A DNA stretch of 64,000 bases, from the NCBI GenBank assembly GCA_947652605.1, contig OX393582.1, positions 14,532,544 through 14,596,543 of the forward strand. Reading direction: 5' to 3'. Under the pieces are notes generated by a model, which was not told the origin of the DNA, ran no database searches, and saw only the letters and a program-made list of their open reading frames with translations. This DNA is from Elmis aenea (taxonomy: Eukaryota > Arthropoda > Insecta > Coleoptera > Elmidae). The position numbers and the translations under genes were made by a program. Shown one piece after another: positions 25,401-36,000 of this stretch (position 1 is its first letter; the number at the start of each line of letters is the position of its first letter).

Positions 25401-26390
25401 TTACTTTCATCAGAGGGTCAGGTTAAAGGTCGGAAAGAGTTTTTTTTTTTAAGCTGAATAATAAGGAACGCTAAAATAAGATGACGTGCAGCTGTGCGCA
25501 ACACCATTCCATCGGCATTCTATTAACTGTCATCAGAGGTTCAGGTTAGTCGGTAAAAGTTTTTTCTTTTTTAGCTGAATAATGGGATGCGCTAAAATAA
25601 GAGACGTGCAGCTGTGCGCAACACTATTCCATCGGAATTCTGTTTACTTTCATCAGAGGGTCAGGTTAGAGGTCGGTAAGAGTTTTTTTTTAAAGCTGAA
25701 TAATGGGGAACGCTAAAATAACATGACGTGCAGCTGTGCGCAACACCATTCCATCAGCATTCTGTTTACTTTCATCAGAGGGTCAGGTTAGAGGTCAGTA
25801 AGAGTTTTTTTTTAAAGCTGAATAATGGGGAACGTTAAAATAAGATGACGTGCAGCTGTGCGCAACACCATTCCATCGGCATTCTGTTTACTTTCATCAG
25901 AGGGTCAGGTTAGAGGTCGGTAAGGTTTTTTTTTTAAAGCTGAATAATGGGGAACGCTAAAATAAGATGACGTGCAGCTGTGCGCAACATCATTCCATCG
26001 GCATTCTGTTTACTTTCATCAGAGGGTCAGGTTAGAGGTCGGTAACAGTTTTTTTTTAAAGCTGAATAATGGGGTAAGCTAAAATAAGATGACATGCAAC
26101 CGTGCGCAACACTATTCTATCGGAATTCTGTTTACTTTTATCAGAGGGTCAGGTTAGAGGTCGGTGAGTTTTTTTTAAAGCTGAATAATGGGGAACGCTA
26201 AAATAAGATGACGTGCAGCTGTGCGCAACACCATTCCATCGGCATTCTGTTTACTTTCATCAGAGGGTCAGGTTAGAGGTCGGTAAGAGTTTTTTTTTTT
26301 AAGCTGATTAATGGGGAACGCTAAAATTAGATGACGTGCCGCTGTGCGCAACACTTTTTCATCAGAGGGTCAGATTATAGGTCGTGTAAG
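22436..26390 (+). repeat. Satellite array, about 31 units of about 120 bp
   Basis: The unit contains GAGGGTCAGGTTAGAGGTCGG, a T-run of 7-12, AAAGCTGAATAATGGGGAACGC, TAAAATAAGATGACGTGCAG, CTGTGCGCAACACCATTCCA and TCGGCATTCTGTTTACTTTC. Spacing of GGGTCAGGTTA is mostly 118-123 bp. About 31 starts were counted by eye from 22480 to 26365, one of them separated by a SINE. The final unit is truncated and followed by unique sequence. Noncoding. Confidence 0.9.
22523..22757 (+). mobile_element. tRNA-derived SINE inserted in the satellite
   Basis: A perfect Pol III B box, GGTTCGAATCC, lies at 22553-22563 within a tRNA-like arm (GTGGGTTCGAATCCCAC). A body with AGGTTTCAGGTGGTTTCC and AGGCAAATGCTGTGACAG follows, a central part also seen in other insect SINEs (from memory). 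It ends in a 22-base A tail. AAAAGATTTTTTT before (22495 on) and after (22754 on) is a likely target duplication. The A box is missing or unrecognisable, so the copy is 5' truncated. Confidence 0.8.
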
Positions 26391-26939
26391 GTGTCGTAGA
26401 CACGACAGTAGGTAAAATGTACAGAGTATGTGACAAGCAGAATAAAGTTATGTTAAATCACGTTTATGTATTATTTGTTAAAGTAAGATACATAACAATG
26501 ACGTAAACAGACGGCATTTCATTAAGAAAAATATACTCTAAACATACGTAAATTTATAAAAATTAGTTAAAGCAGCTTTCGAGAAAAATTTTCAAAACTT
26601 TTTAAATAATTTCGTAGTTTTAAATATTTTCGAAAAGATATTGAAGGTTTTTTATAGACCTTAGTATAGACTACAATCCTACATGAACAAAATATTTTTA
26701 TCTATTAAGGTTTGTATGTAATTTAGGATTACCGTTACAGCTTAAACACCTTGTATATTAGTTAATACATATTTAAAAAAATAAATAAACGCACGCACTT
26801 TGTAATATAATGTCTCTATCGACAACTTATGTCAAAAATTTTCAATTTTAACGTCTGGAACATACACACGCGCGTACACAGATGATTATTGGATAAAAAC
26901 TGAAGTGATAGAGCTTTAATAAAAGTGATAATCGAATCA
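26391..26939. other. Spacer between satellite and right arm
   Basis: Unique AT-rich DNA inside the inverted-arm element, with no ORF of interest. If the element once encoded a transposase, no trace is visible here. Confidence 0.5.
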
Positions 26940-27413
26940 TACAAGTTAAAAGTTAAAAAAATAAATTTACGGTCGCTTAAAATTAAAATTTTAGTTCCAA
27001 CTGAAACTGATCTGATCCCTATAGATCTATATGAATCCACCTTACGACTCAGAAAGGTCAAGAAAGGTGAAAATAGTAGTTCAAGACGGCAAAAAATGAC
27101 AGTTGTGAGTTTGGGTATGTTATAAGATTTACGTTATTTTTAGCTTATTTTAACACAAAATCAATACAAATATAGTTTCATGTATGCCTTATAATCATAT
27201 TTGTACACTTTACACAGACAATTTAGCCATCCTAACATGAGAAAATTCGAATTAAAAAACCTAACCTAACTGTCAAACGGAACTTTCATAATGAATTTTT
27301 ACGCTAAGTAATTGAGAGCGCCAAATAATTTTAACAGATTTGAGCTCAGGACGTCCAGTTTTATTAGTCCACTTAATTTTATCAATTTCTGACAAAGTCC
27401 GTTAAAGTAAACT

Positions 27414-27517
27414 TGTTCCGTAGCTTTCCAAGCAGCTTGTTGTATACTTATTGTTACTGTGTTGATCGCTTCGTCCAGTTCTTTTTCTGTTTTGATAGGC
27501 ACTTCAATGAAATTAAC
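27414..27517 (-). mobile_element. Jockey linker fragment, right of the satellite element
   Basis: The minus strand reads VNFIEVPIKTEKELDEAINT and then IQQAAWKATEQ, the region between endonuclease and RT in Jockey ORF2 (typically LKTxxELDxAV...IQxAAWxAT). Reading breaks off at the arm border. Its other side abuts the A tail of a second Jockey copy at 27518. Confidence 0.7.
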
Positions 27518-29640
27518 TTTTTTTTTTAAATCTCAGTATTTTGCAATCTGTCCAAGAACATTCACCAATTTATTATTACAAAGTACTGGCGTGCTGGAGT
27601 ATGTCCAGTGACATAATATGATATTATCTCCTTACGATTTACTTAGATTTTTGTGGTCTCCGGGGTTTTGCTATGCTACTTAAAATCTGTTAATGAGGTC
27701 TTCAGGATTATAACGCTTTAGTCTACGATGTTGGTTGTTTTTTGAGAGTAGTGGTTTTGCCAGTCTGTTGGGATGGCCATCGAGTCTCTGTCGGTATTTT
27801 TAGCACTGTGATTCCGCACTTCTTGTTTAACCGATAACACCTGAAGATCGCGTTGGATTACCTCGTGCGGCACGTACCACGGCACGTTCACAATCAGCCG
27901 CAACACTTTTGATTGGAATCTTTCAAGTAATTCAACATTGGAGTTAGAAGCCGATCCCCACAATTAAACACCGTAGGTCCAGATAGGTTTTAGGATAGAT
28001 TTATAAATCAGGAGTTTGTTTTCAATAAATAATCTTGATTTCTTTCCCACAATCCAGTACATTTTTTGTAGTTTGAGACCGAGTTGCTTTCTTTTTGTAA
28101 ATATATGCTTTCTCCAAGTTAGTCTTCTGTCCAGGTGGATACCCAGATATTTTGCTTCTTCAACTTGAGTCAGTTGATGATTGTTTAGTTCGACAGGGGG
28201 ACAGTTTGCCGTTTTTCAGAGTGAAATTAATCTGAACTGACTTTGCTTCATTGGTGTTAATGTGCCACCTTTTTAGCCATGACTGGACTTTATTTAGGTT
28301 ATTTTGCAGTATGTAAGTTGCTACTATTGGATCTCTGTGCCTAACTAGGACAGCAGTGTGTCATCCGCATAGGTAGTGGTCATGCTGTTTGCTGTAGTTG
28401 GTATATATAACACTGGTCCCAATATGCTGCCCTGTGGTACACCTGATTTTACTGTACCCAACGATGAGTATTCCTCCTTGTGTTTTACCTGAAAATATCT
28501 ATTTTCCAGGTACGATTTCAGAGGTTCTAGGACAATCACCCCCTAGACAATCGCCCCCCGGACAATAACCCCCCGTACAAATAAACCCCGGACAAATAAC
28601 CCCCCGTGTAAAAACCCCCCATGCAAAAAAAAAACAGCGACTAACTTGAAATATCGGTAAATTATGATGGTCGTAATGTAAAGTGTTAAAGTTGCAAACA
28701 AAAAAATTAAAGGCAGAATAACATTTTAATACATTATTAACAATATTTATTTCCCTGTAAAATACTTTACAAATGTAAGTTTATTTAAATAAACCATAAA
28801 GTTTATACAAGTTTACTTTTTTAGTAATTTTAATCCTAATCCTATGATGTTAACATAATTCCAAATCGCTGCATGATGGCCATAACAGTGAAAAATTGTG
28901 CGTTCAAAGGTAACACTCGAAGAAGATTGAATTGTTAATCTGCCTTAATTGCTTTTTTTTTGCAACTTTATCACTTTACATTGCGGCAATTATAATCTAC
29001 TGTTATTTCAAGTTAGTCGTTGTTTTTTTCTGCACGGGGGGTAAATTGTATGGGTTTTTTTACACGGGGGGGGTTATTTGTGCGGGGGTTATTTGTCCGG
29101 GGTTTATTTGTACCGGGGGTTATTGTCCGGGGGGTGATTGTCCAGGGGGTGATTGTCCTGTTACCGATTTCAGAATATGTTGTTTGGGAGTATTTTTCTA
29201 ATTTTGTACAGCAGTCCTATATGCCAGACTTTATTAAAGGCTTGACTGATATCTAAAAATACTGCTGTACAATAATCCTTGTCTTCGAATGCTTGAGTTA
29301 TCGTGTTTGTTATTCGATGTACTTGTTCGATTGTACCGTGCTCACATCTAAACCCGAATTGGTGGTCTGGTATACTTTGTTTTACTTCCAGGATAGGTTT
29401 AATTCTCCCCAAGAATAGCTTCCCAAATAGTTTTGAGAGAATTGGAAGCAAACTGATAGGTCTATACGATCGAACATCGTTTACTGGCTTACCAGGTTTC
29501 AGGATCATGATTATTTGGGCAGCTTTTCATTGTATTGGAAAGTGCCCAATTCTTAGCATTGCATTAAAGATCTGAGTGGGAAGTTTTACACCAACATTTA
29601 ACTGACTGAAATTAGTTATTATGTGTTTTGCATCTATTTT
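27518..29640 (-). mobile_element. 5'-truncated Jockey non-LTR element, split by an inverted-repeat element
   Basis: Minus strand: NVGVKLPTQIFNAMLRIGHF, then KPGKPVNDVRSYRPISLLPI, FGFRCEHGTIEQVHRI, AVFLDISQAFNKVWHIGLLY, breaking at 29173. It resumes at 28521 with LKSYLENRYFQVKHKEEYSS, GVPQGSILGPVLY and TYADDTLLS. Further on: MWGSASNSNVELLERFQSKV and PWYVPHEVIQRDLQVLSVKQ to a stop near 27718. The 3' UTR ends in a 10-base A tail (T run 27518-27527). Stops and frameshifts make it non-functional. It lies in DNA before the CLIP exon at 29775, within an intron if the missing first exon is further upstream. Confidence 0.85.
28522..29164. mobile_element. G/C-run inverted-repeat element, 643 bp, with 9-bp target duplication
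   Basis: CGATTTCAG at 28513-28521 and 29165-29173 is an exact 9-bp direct repeat within Jockey coding sequence. Removing the insert restores NNIF...LKSYLENR. Arms of about 205-230 bp are inverted repeats: ends AGGTTCTAGGACAATC and (reverse complement of right) GTAACAGGACAATC, then several GGACAATNACCCCCC-type subrepeats, then CGACTAACTTGAAATA and GTAATGTAAAGTG. The centre (28729-28930) is unique and noncoding. Long arms and a 9-bp duplication are typical of Mutator-like elements; that is an inference. Confidence 0.85.
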
Positions 29641-29774
29641 TAAAAAAAGTTTTTTAATATTTCTAATTATCGAAAAATTGTTATGTATTTTATCGAAGCT
29701 GGAAATTTTGTATTGCTTGACTAGTTATTTCCCAGAAAAGGCAAACAATAGGCAATAATATTTAGATTTTTCAG

Positions 29775-30071
29775 AAGGCCATGCCTGTGCCGAAGAAAAT
29801 GGCGTGATAAAGGGAATTTGCGTGAAAATGTTTGACTGCCCAACGGCATATGCAGAATTACAAAAGAAAGGAACTCACGACTTCAAACGGTGCGGGTTTG
29901 AAGGATTTGTGGAAATCGTGTGTTGTCCTGATGTTGAAAACAGAACCACAACCACACCAACAACAGAACCCATCTGGGACGATGGGGCTGTAACTGAAGA
30001 AGATCTTGATACCACGTCTGTTGCGGATACCCAAGTAAGAGGACCCGTTACAGCAAGAAAAAGTGTTACAG
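29775..30071 (+). CDS. CLIP protease exon: CLIP domain and linker
   Basis: Acceptor tttttcag precedes 29775; the first two bases complete a codon begun in a missing upstream exon. The frame then reads GHACAEENG onwards with six cysteines in CLIP spacing: ACAE, GICV, FDCP, KRCGF and a final CC. A linker follows, rich in Thr and Pro ([11 protein letters not shown]), then acidic residues and a basic stretch. It ends GTTACAG/GTAAAT at 30071, phase 1. An ATG inside the exon (29828, KMF) is within the domain and is not a credible start, because the first CLIP cysteines lie upstream of it. CLIP domains act as docking modules in the zymogen; that is family knowledge. Confidence 0.88.
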
Positions 30072-33000
30072 GTAAATAAAATTTAGTTTGTTTGAAAACT
30101 ACTAAAATCTAAATTAAATACTTTGATTTTACAACCACATGTTTATAGCCCGGTAGCAATTCACTAATGGTTTTTACTTTCTAATGACATCATTGGTGCC
30201 ATTTTAGGATTACAAAAGCATTGCCCTTTCCATTCAAAAAAAAAGTTGTTAGTAATATACCAAGAAAAATCGTAAATGTTATCCAAAAAGTTTTGCTAAC
30301 GCTTTGTTTAAAATTTGCGGTTTCTCTTTACTTCCACCTAAAACTTATTATTCACAAGTGTCTGGAAATTTAGTTGATAATAGTAATTTGCTGCTTTCGA
30401 TTTATTTCGTTTATTCTTTAGAACTGCATGATTCATTTAGAAACAAATTATCATTATACCACACAGGGTATCCTAGTTATCGCGAACAGAATGGGGATCT
30501 CGTAAACGGTAAGAGATATAGAGTTGGTTAAATGAGTCAAAATGATCTATGATTTAAGAGCAACTGTTCTACAGGGTGGTCCACTTTTTAGGAGCAGGAC
30601 TTTAACAGTCGATAGAAAAACTTATTTTAAAGCGAATATACGCTGTCTACATGAGTTCAAGAACGCTTCATTTTAAAGATACAGGGTGTTGAAATTTTCG
30701 AAAAAATATCGATAAAATTTAACTGTTTCTCAACCAGTAGATATATTTATACCAAATTTGGTATACCGCACCGCCTTACAGGTTGCCACAATAAGTGAAA
30801 ATTTCAAGTCCCACAAGCAACCAGTGGCGGAGTTGTGGGGTTCAGTTTTAATAAGTTTTATAAAAAACTAGTATGGCCCTGTTCAAAATCAAACTCAAAC
30901 TTGTTTTTGTGTAGAGCATTTTATTCTAAACAAAAAGTGTCTCGTGACTTTTCTTGGTATCTGCCACCGTTTGGCGCGAAATTTGATTTATTTTACCATT
31001 TTCGCGAAAAATTTGCTCCTACGTTCGATCTAAAAATATAGCTAATATTCGTAATAAAGAAGTAATTACCGATTTTTGCAGTTTTTAATAACAGAACATA
31101 CTAATAATAAGAGAATAAGTTCCGCTAAATTAACGATTAATGAGCATTTACTCTGCGTTGCAATTTTCTGCTTTTCGCGATATTTTTAGATTGAACTTCG
31201 GAGCAAATTTTTCGCGAAAATAGTAAAATAAATCAAATTCCGCGCCAAACGGTGGCAGATACGAAGAAAACTCAAGAAACACTTTTTGTTTAGAATAAAA
31301 TGTTCTAGCCAAAAACAAGTTCGAGTTTGATTTTAAACAGTTCCGTACTAGTTTTTTATAAAATTTATTGAAACTGAACCTCCATAACTCCGCCACTGCT
31401 TGCTTGTGGGACTTGAAATTTTCACCGATTGTGGTAACCTGTAAGGTGATTCTGTATACCAAATTTGGTTTAAATATATCCACTGGCTGAGAAACGGTTA
31501 AACGTTATTGATATTTTTTCGAAAATTTCAATACGCTGTATCTTTAAAATGAAGCGTTTTTGGGCCCATGTTGATATGGAATACTCGCTTTCAAATAAGT
31601 TTTTGTATCGACTGTTAAAGTCCTGCTACTAAACGACATTTTAAAAAAAAATAATGGTTTTTGCGCTATTCATAAAAAACAAAAGAATGACGTCTTCGGT
31701 TTTTACTTATAACTTACTTATTTGAAATCATCTTCAAAATATTTTTTGACATTATTAGGACTCATTTTTGCACAGATTTGAAATTTGTTAATAAATCTTA
31801 CCTATCTTCATTTGTTTTTGTTATTTTAAACATCACCTTTCTTATTTTAAATACGGGCTGTAGTTGGCTGTGACACCATTAAAAATGTTTTCTCGTTTTA
31901 TTGATGTATGGGCTGTTACGTTTATGTTCAAAAATAAGTTAGTTATTACAATGTTATTGTATTTATTAAGTTAAGTGGTTTAACATTTTATTATAATTTA
32001 TGATTTTTCAGTTACTATAACTATTGAACTTAAATCAGTGTTTCCCAGAATCATGCCTCACCTTAACACCTCAAAAGTTTTCAATGTCCGACTATCATAA
32101 TAGTCGACCAAATTTCGAAAAAGGTTAAATTGTATAGATACTACAAATAAAAAAAGGAGCATAGGTAAAGCTGCTTCTAATTTTACTTTATTTAATGAAT
32201 AAATTATATATAACACTTTGTATATTACAAAACATAAATCGTACTTAGCTTGGCAAAACAAAATTCTATTTAGTGTGGTCCTTCAGCTTGACTGCAAAGA
32301 TTTTTTATTCGTGTTACTAATTTACTCAATTTTAATCTCAAATCCCCACGGATTGTGATACCCAGACGATTTCTTTTTTTCTGTAACAAGTCATTTGCAG
32401 CGCTAAATTCACATTCTACTAAATATGACAATGGAAAGGGCAACAGCAGTTTTCTTGTAAATCTACTTGAATTCGGGTATTTTGTTTGTCTCGCCACAAA
32501 GCCATGCCATTGTTCCTTTTATGTTAAGTAAAATTCTAACACATTCGTCATTTTGCATTTCCGATAGTTCTTCTTAGTACTGCAACGCCACAACACTAAA
32601 GTTTACTAGCATCGGCTGAGTTATCCAAGATGGAAAATCAATTTTCTTTACATCAGAAAACCTTTTTATTTAAATTGCAGGACATTTTTTCAGATGATCC
32701 TCAATAACTAGTACAGCAGCATCAGTTACCTCACAGTCTCGCTTATTTAGACAATAAAATTGGTCAAATGTTTTGGCCAAAACACTCTTTTGACATGATT
32801 GCAAAAATGCAATGAAGCCAAATATCTTAGCCTTTGCATCAACAAGGGTCTTATTTGCTCCTTGCAGTTGCTTATTCAACGTATTCAGCTTTTCGAAGAT
32901 ATCTGTCAAATAACTCACAAATGTTCGATCATCGACTGGTTGTAGGAGTTTCATTTCAGCTTTGTCACTCACTAAGAATATTAAATAGTTCCATGAATCT

Positions 33001-36000
33001 TCTTAAGCAATAATTACCCTGTGACAGCCATCTTACCTCAGTGTGAAGCAATAGTCTAACATGGTCAGCATTTTTATTCTCACAAAATTGTTTGAAGAGA
33101 CGCTTACATTTGGCATTAACTTTGATACATTTTATAACTGAATTCAATATCTCAATTAGACAGGTGAAAGTGTTTTGGAAACTAAATTTTGTCTGTCTGT
33201 GAATAACACAATGCACAAGCAACATTTCAGGATTGTATTCCTTCATTAATTTTAAACGGTCACGTTTCTTGTCCATCATAAAAGTAGCACCATCTGTAGC
33301 ACAAGATGTAACATTTTTCATTGAAATTTGAGCTTCATCTAAATAATTTTAAGTTTATTGTATACAGGGTTGTCCACTTTTTAGTAGCAGAACTTTAACA
33401 GTCGATACAAAAACTTATTTGAAAGCGAATATTCCAAATCAACATGGGTCCAAAAACGCTTCATTTTAAAGATATAGTGTTGAAATTTTCGAAAAAATAA
33501 CGATCATGTTTAACCGTTTCTCAACCAATAGATATATTTAAACCAAATTTGGTACACAGCACCACCTTACAGATTACCACAATCAGTGAAAATTTCAAGT
33601 CTTACAAGCAACCAGTGACGCACATTAGACTATGACGTTAGTGTCAAAATTGACATCAATGCACTCTGACACAAGCAAAAATTAAAATTATCATCAAAAA
33701 GGGTAGTCCGGTGGTCGTCATTCATTACATGTGAGAATCAAGGCGCGGGCAAGCTAGCTTGATGACCTAAAGCTGCTGTCAAACCCTGCTGCTCTTTCTT
33801 TAACAACTCTCACTCATACACTCTCGATAAGCGTCGCTACCAACGAGGCGCTTTTATCGTTTCCTGAGAGACATCGGACTACCCAATGTAGTAAAAATGC
33901 AATTTACTTATATACATACACACAGAAACTATTTAGTTGCGAGAGGCAGAAATAATTTGTTTTATAAATAGTCGCATGCAGGCAAATTTTCACTTTTCGT
34001 TGTACATTCATACTCGATGGTTGATATTAAAACAAACTGTAAAATGATTTTTAAAATTGTTAATAATAAAAAGACGAAATTTGTGATAGGTACACCTTGT
34101 TGTAGTTACTTTTGCATTAAGACGTTATTTAAGAAATAATTTGTATATTGATATATCTGGGTTACACAAATATTTTTTTTAAAGAAACAGATTTGAGCTA
34201 TCGTACTATCGAGAATATTACTTGTTATACGCCCGCCATTGAAAGACTGATTTCCTAACTGTCAACTCGTGACAGCAACTTGACGTTTGCCGATGAACAT
34301 GCGAAAAAAAAATCATTGCCGCTCTAGAGCGAAAAGTAAGTTTCTACGAATGGATAGATTGAATGAATAAACTTCCCGAAGTGAGGGTAATCAGTGGTTA
34401 TTTCACGCAGTAAACTTTAGGCTTGATAAAAACCACCCCAAAACGCCTGTACTGCGTTGAGTTTTGTGGCAAGAAGCTGTAGTCTCGGACGGTGAAGTGT
34501 CGAGTTACGCTCCTGGATCATCCAAGCCGTTCCTTCGACATTGCTTCAGCGGATTCTTCAGTTAAATTTAGGATAAGTGTTTTCTTGCTGGACCAGCGCC
34601 TTAGAGGCTTGCTGTAAATTATTCTTATTAGTCGTAATTAACTGAACTACGTTACCGACAAGATTGTTTTTTTCTTCTTTTTATAAATATTTACTTATGA
34701 GGTGCCGACCTATACAAAAATAGAGTGGTAAAATTCACAAACTCTCCGGTTTTTGGGGGCCCAAAAACACAGGAGGAAAAACAATTATAATTTTATTTGA
34801 AATATAAAACTTTTTCAAACAAAAACGATTTTTTTTTTTAAAGTTTATATATAAAAATATTATAGGGTGGCGAAAATGTATTCGCCAACAGGCGGCAAAA
34901 TCATAAATCCGCCACTGTGGATCGAGTAGTGATGGTGATATATTTGTGATAATAATATGAACGTCCGTTATTGTATTAGTTTCGATATCGAAACGCAGTA
35001 AACTTTAGGCTTGATAAAAACCACCCCAAAACGCCTGTACTGCGTTGAGTTTTGTGGCAAGAAGCTGTAGTCTCGGACGGTGAAGTGTCGAGTTACGCTC
35101 CTGGATCATCCAAGCCGTTCCTTCGACATTGCTTCAGCGGATTCTTCAGTTAAATTTAGGATAAGTGTTTTCTTGCTGGACCAGCGCCTTAGAGGCTTGC
35201 TGTAAATTATTCTTATTAGTCGTAATTAACTGAACTACGTTACCGACAAGATTGTTTTTTTCTTCTTTTTATAAATATTTACTTATGAGGTGCCGACCTA
35301 TACAAAAATAGAGTGGTAAAATTCACAAACTCTCCGGTTTTTGGGGGCCCAAAAACACAGGAGGAAAAACAATTATAATTTTATTTGAAATATAAAACTT
35401 TTTCAAACAAAAACGATTTTTTTTTTTAAAGTTTATATATAAAAATATTATAGGGTGGCGAAAATGTATTCGCCAACAGGCGGCAAAATCATAAATCCGC
35501 CACTGTGGATCGAGTAGTGATGGTGATATATTTGTGATAATAATATGAACGTCCGTTATTGTATTAGTTTCGATATCGAAGAAATAATATCTCTGGATTT
35601 ACTGGAACGGTGTCTTTATTTTTTTACGTTTTTAATCCGACATTTCGCTGAAGAAACTCATGAAATTATGAGCGAAACGTCAGATTAAAAACGTAAAAAA
35701 TAAAGATACCGTTCCAGTTAATCCAGAGTTTTTATTTCTTTGATATCGAAACTAGCGGTATATTTGCTTCGTCAAATCTTTGGGAACTTTTACAAAATGG
35801 TACTCTTGAAACACTTGATGTACCAGAAGATAAACCTCCTACAGGAACTAAACAATCAGCACCATTTGTTATCGTTGATCCAGCATTGCTATTGAAGAAA
35901 TACATTATAAATGATAAGGCCATATCCTACACTACAAATTGAAAATAAAATCGAAAGAAGAAATTTTTATTAAAGACTTTAGTCGATGACGAAGCTTATG

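Larger units (their letters stand above)
21325..27414. mobile_element. 6.1-kb inverted-arm element with satellite core
   Basis: Outer arms of about 480 bp are reverse complements: 21325-about 21800 (AGTTTACTTTAACGGACTTT inward) and about 26940-27414. Both contain GAGCTCAGGACGTCCAG in one orientation or the other, TTAGGTTAGG, the GTCGTAAGGTGGA block and AAGCGACCGTAAATTTATTT. Inside the left arm, 22140-22260 is a diverged direct copy of 21715-21830. About 22000-22140 holds one satellite unit in reverse orientation, and the direct array follows. Flanks are two pieces of a Jockey linker with about 35-40 codons missing between them by comparison with the family. No transposase was seen and no target duplication is clear, so the superfamily is unknown. 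Confidence 0.7.

Noticed and set aside
22436..26390. CRISPR-like regular repeat array
   Set aside because: Whole 120-bp units are repeated without unique spacers, in a eukaryotic context; it is a satellite.
28932..29256. Gly/Cys-rich ORFs (GGDCPGGDCP type repeats)
   Set aside because: They are translations of the G-run subrepeats in the arm of the inverted-repeat element; both frames show the same periodic pattern.
30835..31483. Two similar ORFs on opposite strands ([12 protein letters not shown] type)
   Set aside because: They are mirror images on the two arms of a fold-back element, not a gene pair.
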